A stretch of DNA of 26,300 nucleotides, from assembly GCA_049976205.1 (NCBI GenBank), contig JBMFIR010000018.1, forward strand, positions 1 to 26,300, in the 5' to 3' direction. Source of the stretch: WYEN01 sp049976205 (GTDB lineage: Archaea > Thermoproteota > Thermoprotei_A > Sulfolobales > AG1). The notes under the pieces are model-generated. The model worked only from the letters and a program-made list of their open reading frames with translations, did not search any database and was not told where the DNA came from. Below are positions 1 to 7,279 of this stretch, in pieces; positions within the stretch are counted from its first letter, which is position 1; each line of letters begins with the position of its first letter. The position numbers and the translations under genes are program-made.

Positions 1-227
1 ATTTAGCCTTGTGTATCTAGTATTTCTATCGAGTATTGCTAGAGATTGGCCCCGAGACTCACAAGCATTACCATCATCATCGAGAAGGCTAGAAGATACA
101 AAGCTTATAAACATCATCCCCGCCATAAATGGCGAGGCTTTCGGTTGTAATTGTTACGAACGATGCGCTTATCAATAATCAATAATTTTATGAATTATCA
201 GTTCTATTCTGCATATAATAGCTAGAT
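1..227. other. Upstream non-coding stretch, no recognised gene
   Basis: I recognise no gene here. One plus frame is open from 2 to the TAA at 176-178, but its conceptual peptide matches no family I know and its codon use (CCC, CGA) differs from neighbouring genes. Parts at about 46-60 and 117-170 are clearly more GC-rich than the AT-rich surroundings, which in such genomes can mark structured RNA, but I could not fold a convincing one. A TATA-like sequence at about 104-112 (CTTATAAAC) reads as a TATA box in either direction. A 14-bp palindrome (CGCCAT-AA-ATGGCG) lies at 121-134, and a weak A/T hairpin (ATAATT/AATTAT) at 182-198. Confidence 0.4.
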
Positions 228-273
228 GAAAAATACTTATATATCTCTATTCATAAATGATTTCTAAGGTGAT
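228..273 (+). promoter_or_regulatory. Promoter and ribosome-binding site of the P1 gene
   Basis: An A-rich BRE-like stretch (GAAAAA, about 228-233) precedes a TATA box (CTTATATA, about 237-244). Transcription would then start near 265-270. The ribosome-binding site AGGTGAT (267-273) matches the archaeal 16S 3' end perfectly and lies 5 nt before the ACG at 279. The predicted transcript therefore has a very short leader, just enough to carry the ribosome-binding site, which argues against translation starting as far down as the GTG at 342. Confidence 0.6.
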
Positions 274-278
274 AGACA

Positions 279-605
279 ACGGAGTACGTATACGCAACAC
301 TACTCCTTCACTCAGCTAAAAAAGAGATTACAGAGGAGAGTGTGAGAAAGGTACTAGAAGCAGCAGGTGTGGCAGTTGATGATGTAGAACTAAAGAGACT
401 TATTGCAGCAGTAAGACAAATCAATATTGATGAGGTACTTAAACAGGCTTTAATAACCCCTGTGGCTACCCCAGTATCCGCTGCCCCTACGGCAACACAG
501 ACAACAACGCAGCAAGAGGCTAAGAAAGAGGAGAAAGAAGAAGAGAAGAAAGAAGAATTATCTGAAGAAGCTATTGCTGAAGGTCTATCGACACTCTTTG
601 GATAA
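279..605 (+). CDS. rpl12: 50S ribosomal stalk protein P1 (archaeal L12), apparent ACG start
   Basis: Acidic stalk protein P1/aL12. Dimers bind P0 and recruit translation factors through the C-terminal tail. The protein has an N-terminal dimerisation helix region, an Ala/Pro/Thr hinge, a Lys/Glu-rich charged run and the tail EGLSTLFG, all typical of archaeal P1. The family normally begins MEYVYAALLLH. Here the codons for EYVYATLLLHSAKK run from 282 in the same frame, and the codon in the Met position is ACG (279-281), 5 nt after GGTGAT. The frame is closed by TAG at 273-275, so no ATG, GTG or TTG is available upstream of the conserved N-terminus. With ACG the protein is 108 residues, the usual length. 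The first canonical start, GTG at 342, would give 87 residues and lose the P0-binding helices. P0/L10, the usual upstream neighbour, is not within the 278 bases before it. Confidence 0.9.
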   Translation, partial: TEYVYATLLLHSAKKEITEESVRKVLEAAGVAVDDVELKRLIAAVRQINIDEVLKQALITPVATPVSAAPTATQTTTQQEAKKEEKEEEKKEELSEEAIAEGLSTLFG

Positions 606-689
606 CAAAAGAGATTTAGCTAGAATTTTTAAAGTAGAATCAGGAAATCAAGGGATATAATACGTGTTATTAACGGAAACTCTTTTCTA

Positions 690-1460
690 TTAATGCTCAA
701 TGTATTTTGTAGCTATATTAATTATCTGTTGATGTAAATCTCTATATTTAGAGATAATAAGACTCCTCACGTTAGAGATCTCTATCAAATTTATCTTTAT
801 TGCCTCTCCCCTATGATCTGTCGGTTCTACACCTAGACTTCTAGCAAAACCTATTGAAGATGCTACATCAACGTTTCTTAGTCTAGGTCTAAGATCTATA
901 AATGCTTTAAAGTCCCCAAGCGCTGTTTTAATTATGTCGAGAGCTGCCGATCCCAAAGATCTGATCTTAGGCTTATTTAACGAGATCCATATCTCATATA
1001 GAGCTTTCATAGCTCGAGGATCCTCTAAATAAGTTATTATAATATTCTCTGAGTAATCTCTTTGGAAGATCCTCTTTTTATTTAAGTAAGCTTCTCTCTC
1101 CTCCACGAAACTATATATTTTATCTCTAAATATCTCTGCAACAACTCCTGTTAAAAAATGATCCTCACGTTCTTTAGGGGGATAGCTAGCTACCGCAATA
1201 CTTATAGAACAATATGGGATATCAGCAACATAGTTCAAACTACCATCTAACGGATCTATTATATATATGCGTTTCGGTTCATCTGATAACTTCACTAAAC
1301 CTCTTTCTTCAGATAAAATCAGACTTTCGTTATCAAATTCTTTTATCTTCTCTATAATAAAATCCTCAAGTATCAGATCAATTTTCTTGGACACGTCTCC
1401 TGAAATATTTATTTTCTCGCTTACGTACACCGAGGGATCACCTGAATAAAGCTTAGCCAT
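690..1460 (-). CDS. Inositol monophosphatase / archaeal fructose-1,6-bisphosphatase family protein
   Basis: Mg2+-dependent sugar phosphatase of the IMPase superfamily. Archaeal members commonly hydrolyse both inositol-1-phosphate and fructose-1,6-bisphosphate, so this could act in gluconeogenesis or inositol/phospholipid synthesis. Metal ligands are visible: E51-E52 in SEERG, D69-P-L-D72-G-S, and D198 in the RNVDVASS motif, which replaces the commoner WDxAAG as in Methanocaldococcus MJ0109. From ATG 1460 the protein has 256 residues, but the family has an N-terminal helix before this point. The frame stays open upstream to about 1530 and encodes HDEIYKIAQETAR, which resembles that helix, yet holds no ATG, GTG or TTG. 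ATA codons are the only near-cognates (for example 1502-1500). The real start is therefore unresolved and probably lies upstream. The gene is divergent from the aminotransferase. Confidence 0.85.
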   Translation of the reverse strand: MAKLYSGDPSVYVSEKINISGDVSKKIDLILEDFIIEKIKEFDNESLILSEERGLVKLSDEPKRIYIIDPLDGSLNYVADIPYCSISIAVASYPPKEREDHFLTGVVAEIFRDKIYSFVEEREAYLNKKRIFQRDYSENIIITYLEDPRAMKALYEIWISLNKPKIRSLGSAALDIIKTALGDFKAFIDLRPRLRNVDVASSIGFARSLGVEPTDHRGEAIKINLIEISNVRSLIISKYRDLHQQIINIATKYIEH

Positions 1461-1516
1461 TCTGGCTGTTTCTTGAGCTATTTTATATATCTCATCGTGT
1501 ATCTCGTGAGGAGAAA

Positions 1517-1528
1517 GTATAATTATAC
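1517..1528. promoter_or_regulatory. Palindromic TATA element between divergent genes
   Basis: GTATAATTATAC is a perfect 12-bp palindrome in the space between the divergent IMPase and DegT-family genes. Read rightward it would place transcription start near 1548, before the GGTGAC and TTG of the aminotransferase. Read leftward it would place it near 1496, close to the unresolved IMPase N-terminus. One symmetric TBP site could serve both genes, or it may be an operator. The promoter role is inferred from spacing only. Confidence 0.45.
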
Positions 1529-1577
1529 CGCACCATTACTATTAAAATTTCCGGATTATATATATCGTGGTGACGTC

Positions 1578-2675
1578 TTGAAAGAAATCAAGATTGCGAG
1601 ACCTTTTATAACCGACGAAGATATCGAAGCAGTAGCTAATATTTTGAGATCTGGGTACTTGACACATGGTAGAGTAGTTGAGGAGTTCGAGAACAAGTTT
1701 GCAGAGAGGCATAATTGTAAATATGGTATCGCTGTTAGCAACGGAACTATTGCTCTAGAAATCGCGTTAAGATGTCTTGGGGTAGGTTTTGGGGACGAAG
1801 TCATAGTTCCTGTATTCACGTTTGCTGCCACAGCTAACTCTGCGTTAACACTCGGTGCAAGACCTGTCTTCTGCGATATTGATCCTGAGACATTTAATAT
1901 AGACATAAAATGCGTAGAGGATAGAATTAATAAGAGAACTAGAGTTATTATACCTGTTCACTTATTTGGACATCCAGCTGATATGGATCCTATTATTAAA
2001 ATAGCTAGAGATTATGATATATATGTCTTAGAAGATGCTGCGCAGGCTCACGGAGCTAAATATAAAGGCAAACCCGTAGGGTGCTTAGGGGATATAGGGA
2101 TTTTTAGCCTCTATGCAACTAAGAACATAACTAGCGGTGAAGGAGGTATTATATTGACAAATGATTCTCAGAGAAGAGACTTTATGAAAATATTTAGAGA
2201 CCAAGGTCAAACAGCAAAATATTTTCATGAATTCCTCGGCGGTAATTATAGAATGACCTCTATTCAAGGAGCCTTAGCTCTTAGACAATTAGAGAGACTT
2301 GATTACATTAATGAAATTAGAAGAAGAAACGCTAAGCTACTAAACGAAAAATTATCTAAAATAGATTGGATAAAAATACCTGTAGAGAAAGAATGGGCAT
2401 ATCATGTATATCATCAATACGTAATATTATTGAAAGATGATGCGCCTGTTACAAGAGATGAATTAATGAATTACTTGAGAAAGCACGGTGTGGAAACCGC
2501 GGTTCATTATCCTCGTCCGCTTAATGATCAACCTCTCTACAGAAAACTAGGATATGATGAGGACTGTTGCCCCATAGCTCGAGATGTTTCGAAAAGGATC
2601 CTAAGTCTACCTGTTCATCCCTTAATTAGTGAGAATGATATTGATTATATAGTGGAGATCTTATCAAAAATCTAG
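1578..2675 (+). CDS. DegT/DnrJ/EryC1/StrS-family PLP aminotransferase
   Basis: PLP-dependent transaminase of the sugar-aminotransferase family, which typically makes amino sugars on nucleotide-sugar precursors for glycans. The start is TTG at 1578, 3 nt after GGTGAC (1569-1574); this gives an N-terminus (LKEIKIARPFITDEDIEAV) aligned with the usual family start and 365 residues, the usual length. The open frame continues upstream to 1473, but that part is hydrophobic and covers the promoter. Seen: the SNGTIALEIAL phosphate-binding region, EDAAQAHGA with the PLP-ring Asp, and the Schiff-base Lys182 in SLYATKNITSGEGG. The C-terminal domain is complete. An N-glycan precursor role is plausible given the S-layer and PNGase-like genes about 17 kb away, but that link is only inference. 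The 3' end overlaps the convergent gene by 12 bp. Confidence 0.88.
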   Translation: MKEIKIARPFITDEDIEAVANILRSGYLTHGRVVEEFENKFAERHNCKYGIAVSNGTIALEIALRCLGVGFGDEVIVPVFTFAATANSALTLGARPVFCDIDPETFNIDIKCVEDRINKRTRVIIPVHLFGHPADMDPIIKIARDYDIYVLEDAAQAHGAKYKGKPVGCLGDIGIFSLYATKNITSGEGGIILTNDSQRRDFMKIFRDQGQTAKYFHEFLGGNYRMTSIQGALALRQLERLDYINEIRRRNAKLLNEKLSKIDWIKIPVEKEWAYHVYHQYVILLKDDAPVTRDELMNYLRKHGVETAVHYPRPLNDQPLYRKLGYDEDCCPIARDVSKRILSLPVHPLISENDIDYIVEILSKI

Positions 2676-3464
2676 TTTGTTGTAAGCTATATCAGCTAAA
2701 ATTACTCTTCCCCACTCATCATATACATAGTGTTTCTTTGTTATGGGTAATCCATATATCAGAGACCAGAATCTATTTATATAATTTACTTTCTCAATAA
2801 AATCTCTATAATTCTTCTCCAAGAGATCCCGAGCAATACTTATTATGAAATACCCGATTAGTTTTGTTAATAGATCTCCTAAATCACCTTCTAAAACAAA
2901 ATTCTGAGGATCCTTTACTCTGTATATTTTTCTAACAGTTAATTTGGTGATCAATGGTGGTTCCTTTAATTCAATATATTCATCGATTCTTCTAAAAATC
3001 AGACTTTTATTAAGTACTGATGCAAGTCTTAATGCCTCTATATACTGTGACTTTATATTTATCGATCTATCTATAGTAGTCAGAGACTTCACTACATCAA
3101 CAGGATCCATTTCTTCACCTATTGTCTTCAATACATAATCTAGCAAAGATTGTGATATAGACACATATAGGGAGGATCTAAGGTCTCCGATCTCTTTATC
3201 AAATGTGATCTCAAGTTTATAACATAGGTCAATATTTAACTCATTAGATAGCGCATCTAGAAAATTTTGTAGATACTTTAATAAAGTACGTGGTAACGAA
3301 CTATTTACTGTTCGTGTACAAGAATTACTAAAAGATATATTACCTGAAATAGAGACTTTGTAGTTTGTAAATAGAGTTATAACAGGATTCCATCGATTTT
3401 TTATAGGAATAGCTACGAGATTGATAGGTATATATCTTACTTCTCTGATCCTCACTGACATCAT
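2664..3464 (-). CDS. Probable degenerate GHMP-kinase-fold protein downstream of MEMO
   Basis: Not assigned to a known function. Length 266 residues; no signal peptide or membrane segment. The order of predicted elements (beta strands, helix TLLKYLQNFLDAL, strand YKLEITFD, then EIGDLRSSLYVSISQSLLDYV) resembles the region of mevalonate kinase that carries the ATP loop PxxxGLGSSA. Here that loop reads EIGDLRSSLY, so the Gly-rich motif is lost and catalytic kinase activity is doubtful. Context supports the idea: it lies 59 nt downstream of MEMO on the same strand, and in many archaea MEMO neighbours mevalonate-pathway genes including mevalonate kinase. There are two adjacent ATG codons (3464 and 3461); either could start. 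Convergent 12-bp overlap with the aminotransferase gene. The family assignment is inference from a by-eye comparison; an unrelated conserved archaeal protein is possible. Confidence 0.45.
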   Translation of the reverse strand: MMSVRIREVRYIPINLVAIPIKNRWNPVITLFTNYKVSISGNISFSNSCTRTVNSSLPRTLLKYLQNFLDALSNELNIDLCYKLEITFDKEIGDLRSSLYVSISQSLLDYVLKTIGEEMDPVDVVKSLTTIDRSINIKSQYIEALRLASVLNKSLIFRRIDEYIELKEPPLITKLTVRKIYRVKDPQNFVLEGDLGDLLTKLIGYFIISIARDLLEKNYRDFIEKVNYINRFWSLIYGLPITKKHYVYDEWGRVILADIAYNKLDF

Positions 3465-3523
3465 CTATTAATCAAAAATGAAATGATATATATATAATGC
3501 ATATACATTCAAGCTCTAAGGAC

Positions 3524-4375
3524 TTATATAGCGGTGACAGCTGCATAGCCCACTACCCAGTCTTTCTCACCAGTTACGTCTCCCGAGGTTGCGTATTTGA
3601 GTACTAATGCTTTTTCGAATTTTAGTAATTTTGCTAATTCTATAAATATCATTGTTGGACCTGGGCCGCAGGCTGTATGATCCGTACTATCGAGATAGGA
3701 ATAAAATCCCTCCGTATCGAGATTCTCCACATACTTAAGGGCCTCTATATCTTTCTTATATGCCACTTCATGAGGTTCATAATGGGTCCAATCGGTCGAT
3801 GCTATATATATAAAATCTCTCCTGAGTTTTTCTGCTGCTTTGACTATTGCTTGAGCAAGATCTCTCGCCACTTCTGGTCTCTGAAGCATTAATACTATGG
3901 GAACGATCTTGAATTTGTTATCAAATATATACTGCAGAAATGGTAGTTGAACCTCAACGGAGTGCTCAGAGTAGTGAGCCGAAAAATCATCATCTAAATA
4001 GCTACTATTTTTCATAATCTCTTTGGCGAATTCTTTATCAACTTCTAAATCTCCTAAAGGAGTTGACCATATAACATCTAATGTAGTAGCTACTAATGAA
4101 CCCATACCAGTGTGGTTAGGGCCTGCTATAATAACTGTTTCGGGAAGACCTCCTTGAGCAATCCTATAATATGTATGAGATGCTACAGGACCACTATACA
4201 TATACCCTGCGTGAGGAGAAATGAATAACTTTACTCTACTATTTCTTGTCTGCGAAATCTCAGGTAATTTCCCTACACCAATAGGATGTTTAAATGCCCA
4301 TTCAATTCTCTGTATTAATTTATCTCTTGAGGCCTCGTAAAAAGCTCCTGCCACAGCAGGATGTCTCCTCCTCAT
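3524..4375 (-). CDS. MEMO family protein
   Basis: Homologue of human Memo1 and the Memo part of bacterial AmmeMemoRadiSam proteins, 283 residues, full length. The fold is related to nonhaem-iron dioxygenases; the biochemical role in archaea is not settled. All five residues of the metal-site cleft known from human Memo have counterparts: H55 (SPHAGYMYSG), H88 (GPNHTGMGS), D195 and H198 (STDWTHYEPHE), and C236 (DHTACGPGP). The N-terminal signature HPAVAGAFYEAS is intact. ATG at 4375 is the natural start, because the conserved N-terminus begins a few residues later. It is the first gene of a likely two-gene unit with the GHMP-kinase-like protein downstream and is divergent from PhoH-KH. Confidence 0.93.
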   Translation of the reverse strand: MRRRHPAVAGAFYEASRDKLIQRIEWAFKHPIGVGKLPEISQTRNSRVKLFISPHAGYMYSGPVASHTYYRIAQGGLPETVIIAGPNHTGMGSLVATTLDVIWSTPLGDLEVDKEFAKEIMKNSSYLDDDFSAHYSEHSVEVQLPFLQYIFDNKFKIVPIVLMLQRPEVARDLAQAIVKAAEKLRRDFIYIASTDWTHYEPHEVAYKKDIEALKYVENLDTEGFYSYLDSTDHTACGPGPTMIFIELAKLLKFEKALVLKYATSGDVTGEKDWVVGYAAVTAI

Positions 4376-4474
4376 ATTAATCCCAGTAACTATGTCTCTA
4401 CTAGCAGAATATTATTACTTCGGCTAAATATTAAGTGCTTAAAATTTCTCATAATCTATTTAATTAGGGCTTAG

Positions 4475-5623
4475 ATGAGTTCACAGAACATCTTAGAGAA
4501 AATAAGACCTATGAGTCCTGGGCAGGAGAAGGTTCTAGAAGCTTTCAAAGATCCTAATATAGATATAATAGGTATTTTTGGTCCGAGCGGAACTGGTAAG
4601 AGTCTACTCTCATTAGCTTATGGAATAGATCAGATCATTAATGAGAGATATAAAAGATTCTACATAGTTAGACCTTTAGTTAATATAATTAGTGGATCAA
4701 CCGTTAGTAGCGAGATCGGGACAGAGATCTTCAGAAATATAGCAATTCAGTATTTACAGGATCTTATCTCACAGTATATCGAGCCCGAGGCCATTAATAA
4801 TTTATTAAAAACTGAGAAGATATCTTTCGTAGATCTCCACTATTTAAAAGGAAGATCATTTGATAACGCATTGATATTTATAGACGATGTTCAGAATATA
4901 CCTGCTGAAAGTGTTATAGAGACGCTTATTAGAGTGGGTAACGAGAGTAAATTAATTATAGCAGGAGATCCCGTGTTCCAGAGATTAAGAAGAATTGAAA
5001 GAGATCCTTCTGCTATTGTTAGAGAAATTCTACTTAGTGAGGAAAGAGCTAGAGTAATAGATCTAGGCATAAATGATGTTGTTAGACCTGGAGCTAAGAA
5101 GGGATTAAAGCTCTTAATAGAACTTCAATTAAGAAATAGAAATCTTGGTGAGAACGAGATCAAGGCATTAGACATATGCAGAATACATGCACCTGACGCA
5201 GATATTGTCACAATAGTTGATCTAGGCTCTATAAGAGATCAGTATAATTTATCAAAGGATATCGTACCTGATTACTTAATAATAACTAAGACGCCTGGTA
5301 GATTGATAGGTAAAGGAGGTGAGAGAATACAAGCAATAGAGAAAGATTTAGGGAGTAAAGTAAGAGGATTAGAGTTATCTCTAGATTTCAAGGAATGGAT
5401 CAGATCTATACATCCTGTGTCCTGGGTTCATAAACATATTGTAGAAGCAGACTTTGCAGGACCTCAATTAAAAGTTTCTGTTGATAGCGACGGAGCCGGG
5501 GCTTTTATAGGGAGTAAAGGTGTCCACATAAGATTCGTGGATCATGTATTTAGAACACTCCTAGGAGTAGGGGTAGTGGTCGAACAAGTGGAAGAAGAGA
5601 GGAAAAAGAGAAGAAAAAGATAG
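4475..5623 (+). CDS. PhoH-like ATPase with two C-terminal KH domains
   Basis: Cytoplasmic P-loop NTPase of the PhoH family joined to RNA-binding domains, 382 residues. Walker A GPSGTGKS (36-43), the PhoH signature around 64-75 (IVRPLVNIISG), Walker B FIDDVQNIP (D136-D137) and a sensor-like IAGDPVFQRL (161-170) are visible. The C-terminal half has two KH modules: GRLIGKGGERIQ (GxxG at 278-281) and GAFIGSKGVHIR (345-348), similar in arrangement to NusA-type paired KH domains. The tail is Lys/Arg-rich (KKRRKR). The combination suggests an ATP-driven RNA-binding or RNA-remodelling factor, but the substrate is unknown. A TATA-like element (CTTAAAAT, about 4438-4445) would give a short leader. The NAD kinase gene follows after 6 nt, so the two are probably co-transcribed. 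Confidence 0.88.
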   Translation: MSSQNILEKIRPMSPGQEKVLEAFKDPNIDIIGIFGPSGTGKSLLSLAYGIDQIINERYKRFYIVRPLVNIISGSTVSSEIGTEIFRNIAIQYLQDLISQYIEPEAINNLLKTEKISFVDLHYLKGRSFDNALIFIDDVQNIPAESVIETLIRVGNESKLIIAGDPVFQRLRRIERDPSAIVREILLSEERARVIDLGINDVVRPGAKKGLKLLIELQLRNRNLGENEIKALDICRIHAPDADIVTIVDLGSIRDQYNLSKDIVPDYLIITKTPGRLIGKGGERIQAIEKDLGSKVRGLELSLDFKEWIRSIHPVSWVHKHIVEADFAGPQLKVSVDSDGAGAFIGSKGVHIRFVDHVFRTLLGVGVVVEQVEEERKKRRKR

Positions 5624-5629
5624 ACTAAA

Positions 5630-6802
5630 ATGATCGAAAAAAAGAATTTACTAAGGATCTGTTTCTTTATAAATCCAGTAGCGGGACTAGGTGGAGAAGC
5701 AGGTTTAAAAGGTAGTGACTACATAAACATATATGAGCTACTTCAGGAAGGCTACCAATTAGTTTCCTATGAAAAAGCAGAGAGATTTTTAAGAGCTATA
5801 GATAACGAATATTCACGTAATATTGAGTTAATAGTTCCACAGGATCCCATGGGTTGTAGTGTAGCTCTTAGATACAGAGATAAATTCGGAAACATTTACT
5901 GTGAGAACCTAGATTCTCCGCTAATAGATCATTTGACCACTAGAACTCATACAATAGAATTTGTAAAAAAACATATTCATCAATGTGATCTTTTATTATT
6001 TGTTGGCGGAGACGGTACAGCAAGAGATATTTTAGAAGCTTTGTCGAGTATAGGAGTTGAGAATAAGATTATCTTGGGCATACCAGCAGGTGTTAAGGTC
6101 TATAGCGGGGTTTTTGCTAGAAGCCCTGAAACTGTCTCAAGAATTCTTTTTTATTACATAAATCATGTTATGGAGCCTGTGAAAAGACCTGTTATTGACG
6201 CCGATGAAAATGAGCTTAGAAAAGGATCTCTCGTCATAAGAAACTACGGGCAGTTAACTACATTATACATCGAAGAACTTATTCAAGACACAAAGTCATC
6301 TTATTCAATATACAAAGATTTCGATTACGAGGGAGTAGCGAGATATCTAGATGAAATATTTAGCGAGAGAATCGATAGATTATTTATTGTAGGCCCTGGA
6401 TCTACTTTAAAGAAAGTTTTCGAATATTTAGGTATTGATAAGACACCTTACGGAGTTGATGCTATTTATATGAGAAAATTAATTGGAAAAGATCTGTCTA
6501 GAAAAAATATTGATGATTTAATAAAGAGATATGAGAAAATAAACATTATTTTAACACCTATTCCAGGAACAAGATTTCTTATAGGCAGAGGGAACCAACA
6601 GATCTCTGTTGATCTGTATAGGAGAATTAGTAGAGAGGATTTAATAGTGATCACTAGCCTAAGTAAATTATCTAGTAAAAATATTGTTTACATAGATACA
6701 GGAGATCCTGATGTAGATAATAAATTATCTGGATATCTAAGAGCAATCATAGGCTATAGAGAAGAAATATTGATAAAATTAGTGCCTGCGAGCCAGATCT
6801 AG
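5630..6802 (+). CDS. Archaeal ATP-NAD kinase family protein
   Basis: 390-residue member of the archaeal ATP-NAD kinase group (COG3199 type), expected to phosphorylate NAD(H) to NADP(H). Seen: the N-terminal FFINPVAGLGGEAGLKGSD (about 13-30), the diacylglycerol-kinase-like nucleotide motif FVGGDGTARDILEAL (GGDG at 126-129), and GIPAGVKVYSGVFA (150-163), all characteristic of this subfamily rather than of short bacterial NAD kinases. The length is normal for the group. ATG at 5630 lies 6 nt after the PhoH-KH stop, implying translational coupling. The metabolic link with an RNA-binding ATPase is not obvious. An acetoin-catabolism-like (AcoX) homologue is the main alternative, because the families are related. 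Confidence 0.85.
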   Translation: MIEKKNLLRICFFINPVAGLGGEAGLKGSDYINIYELLQEGYQLVSYEKAERFLRAIDNEYSRNIELIVPQDPMGCSVALRYRDKFGNIYCENLDSPLIDHLTTRTHTIEFVKKHIHQCDLLLFVGGDGTARDILEALSSIGVENKIILGIPAGVKVYSGVFARSPETVSRILFYYINHVMEPVKRPVIDADENELRKGSLVIRNYGQLTTLYIEELIQDTKSSYSIYKDFDYEGVARYLDEIFSERIDRLFIVGPGSTLKKVFEYLGIDKTPYGVDAIYMRKLIGKDLSRKNIDDLIKRYEKINIILTPIPGTRFLIGRGNQQISVDLYRRISREDLIVITSLSKLSSKNIVYIDTGDPDVDNKLSGYLRAIIGYREEILIKLVPASQI

Positions 6803-6919
6803 GTTTCAGAATATTAATGCTCTTTCTCTTTCTAATGAAAAGGAGTGATTAGGATAGTTATTGATCTGGGAAAAACATATATGCTTCCTAGGTCACTGTT
6901 TCCATGGGGAATTTTCTTT

Positions 6920-7255
6920 ATGTCCGAGGAAATTATTTCGTTAATGCAACAAGTATATGAGAAAGCCAAATCAAAAATGGGTAGTGAGATGGCTAGTTGG
7001 AATAAAATATTCCAATTCAATGTTGAGGGGGAGGAACCGTTCTACATAGAGTTTAAGAGTGGCTCTATGAACCTTGTTAAAGGAACTCATAGAAGTCCTA
7101 CGGCTACATTATTTATGTCTAGAGACACTCTAATTAAGATTCTTAAAGGAGAATTAGATGCTATGGCCGCCTTTATCAGAGGGCAAATGAAGATTACAGG
7201 GAATGTTATAGAGACTGTTGCTCTAAGAAAAATGATTGAGGCTACCAAAAGTTAA
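6920..7255 (+). CDS. SCP-2 sterol-transfer family protein
   Basis: Small lipid- or acyl-CoA-binding domain protein of the SCP2 family. From ATG 6920 it has 111 residues: an N-terminal helix, then the beta-rich fold with the diagnostic segments FKSGSMNLVKGTHRSPTAT, LFMSRDTLIKILKGELDAM and AAFIRGQMKITGNVIETVAL. The frame is open upstream to a GTG at 6845, but the extra residues are unlike the family and a TATA-like element (ACATATATG, about 6869-6877) lies inside them, so I prefer 6920. It converges on the beta-oxidation genes with only 24 bp between; a role in carrying acyl-CoA or other lipids for that pathway is possible but inferred from position alone. Confidence 0.82.
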   Translation: MSEEIISLMQQVYEKAKSKMGSEMASWNKIFQFNVEGEEPFYIEFKSGSMNLVKGTHRSPTATLFMSRDTLIKILKGELDAMAAFIRGQMKITGNVIETVALRKMIEATKS

Positions 7256-7279
7256 AAAAATTTATAAAAAAATTTTATT
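7256..7279. terminator. A/T-rich bidirectional terminator between convergent genes
   Basis: The 24 bp between the SCP2 stop and the convergent dehydrogenase/hydratase stop consist almost only of A and T runs (A7, A7 and T4-T5 blocks). Both strands therefore carry oligo-T tracts at the end of their genes, which is how archaeal intrinsic termination usually looks. No strong GC stem is present. Confidence 0.5.

Noticed and set aside
2..178. Open plus-strand frame at the left edge, ending with TAA at 176-178
   Set aside because: No start is visible, the codon use is unlike that of neighbouring genes, and the peptide matches no family I know; short open frames of this size arise by chance.
1..230. 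tRNA or C/D-box guide RNA in the gene-free start
   Set aside because: I found no T-loop consensus, no acceptor-stem pairing and no properly spaced C and D boxes; GATGA-like strings alone are not enough.
342..605. GTG 342 as the start of ribosomal protein P1
   Set aside because: It would delete the conserved N-terminal helices, which are encoded in frame just upstream behind a perfect ribosome-binding site.
1473..1577. Longer N-terminus of the DegT-family aminotransferase
   Set aside because: The added residues are non-family and cover the promoter and the GGTGAC; TTG 1578 gives the normal N-terminus.
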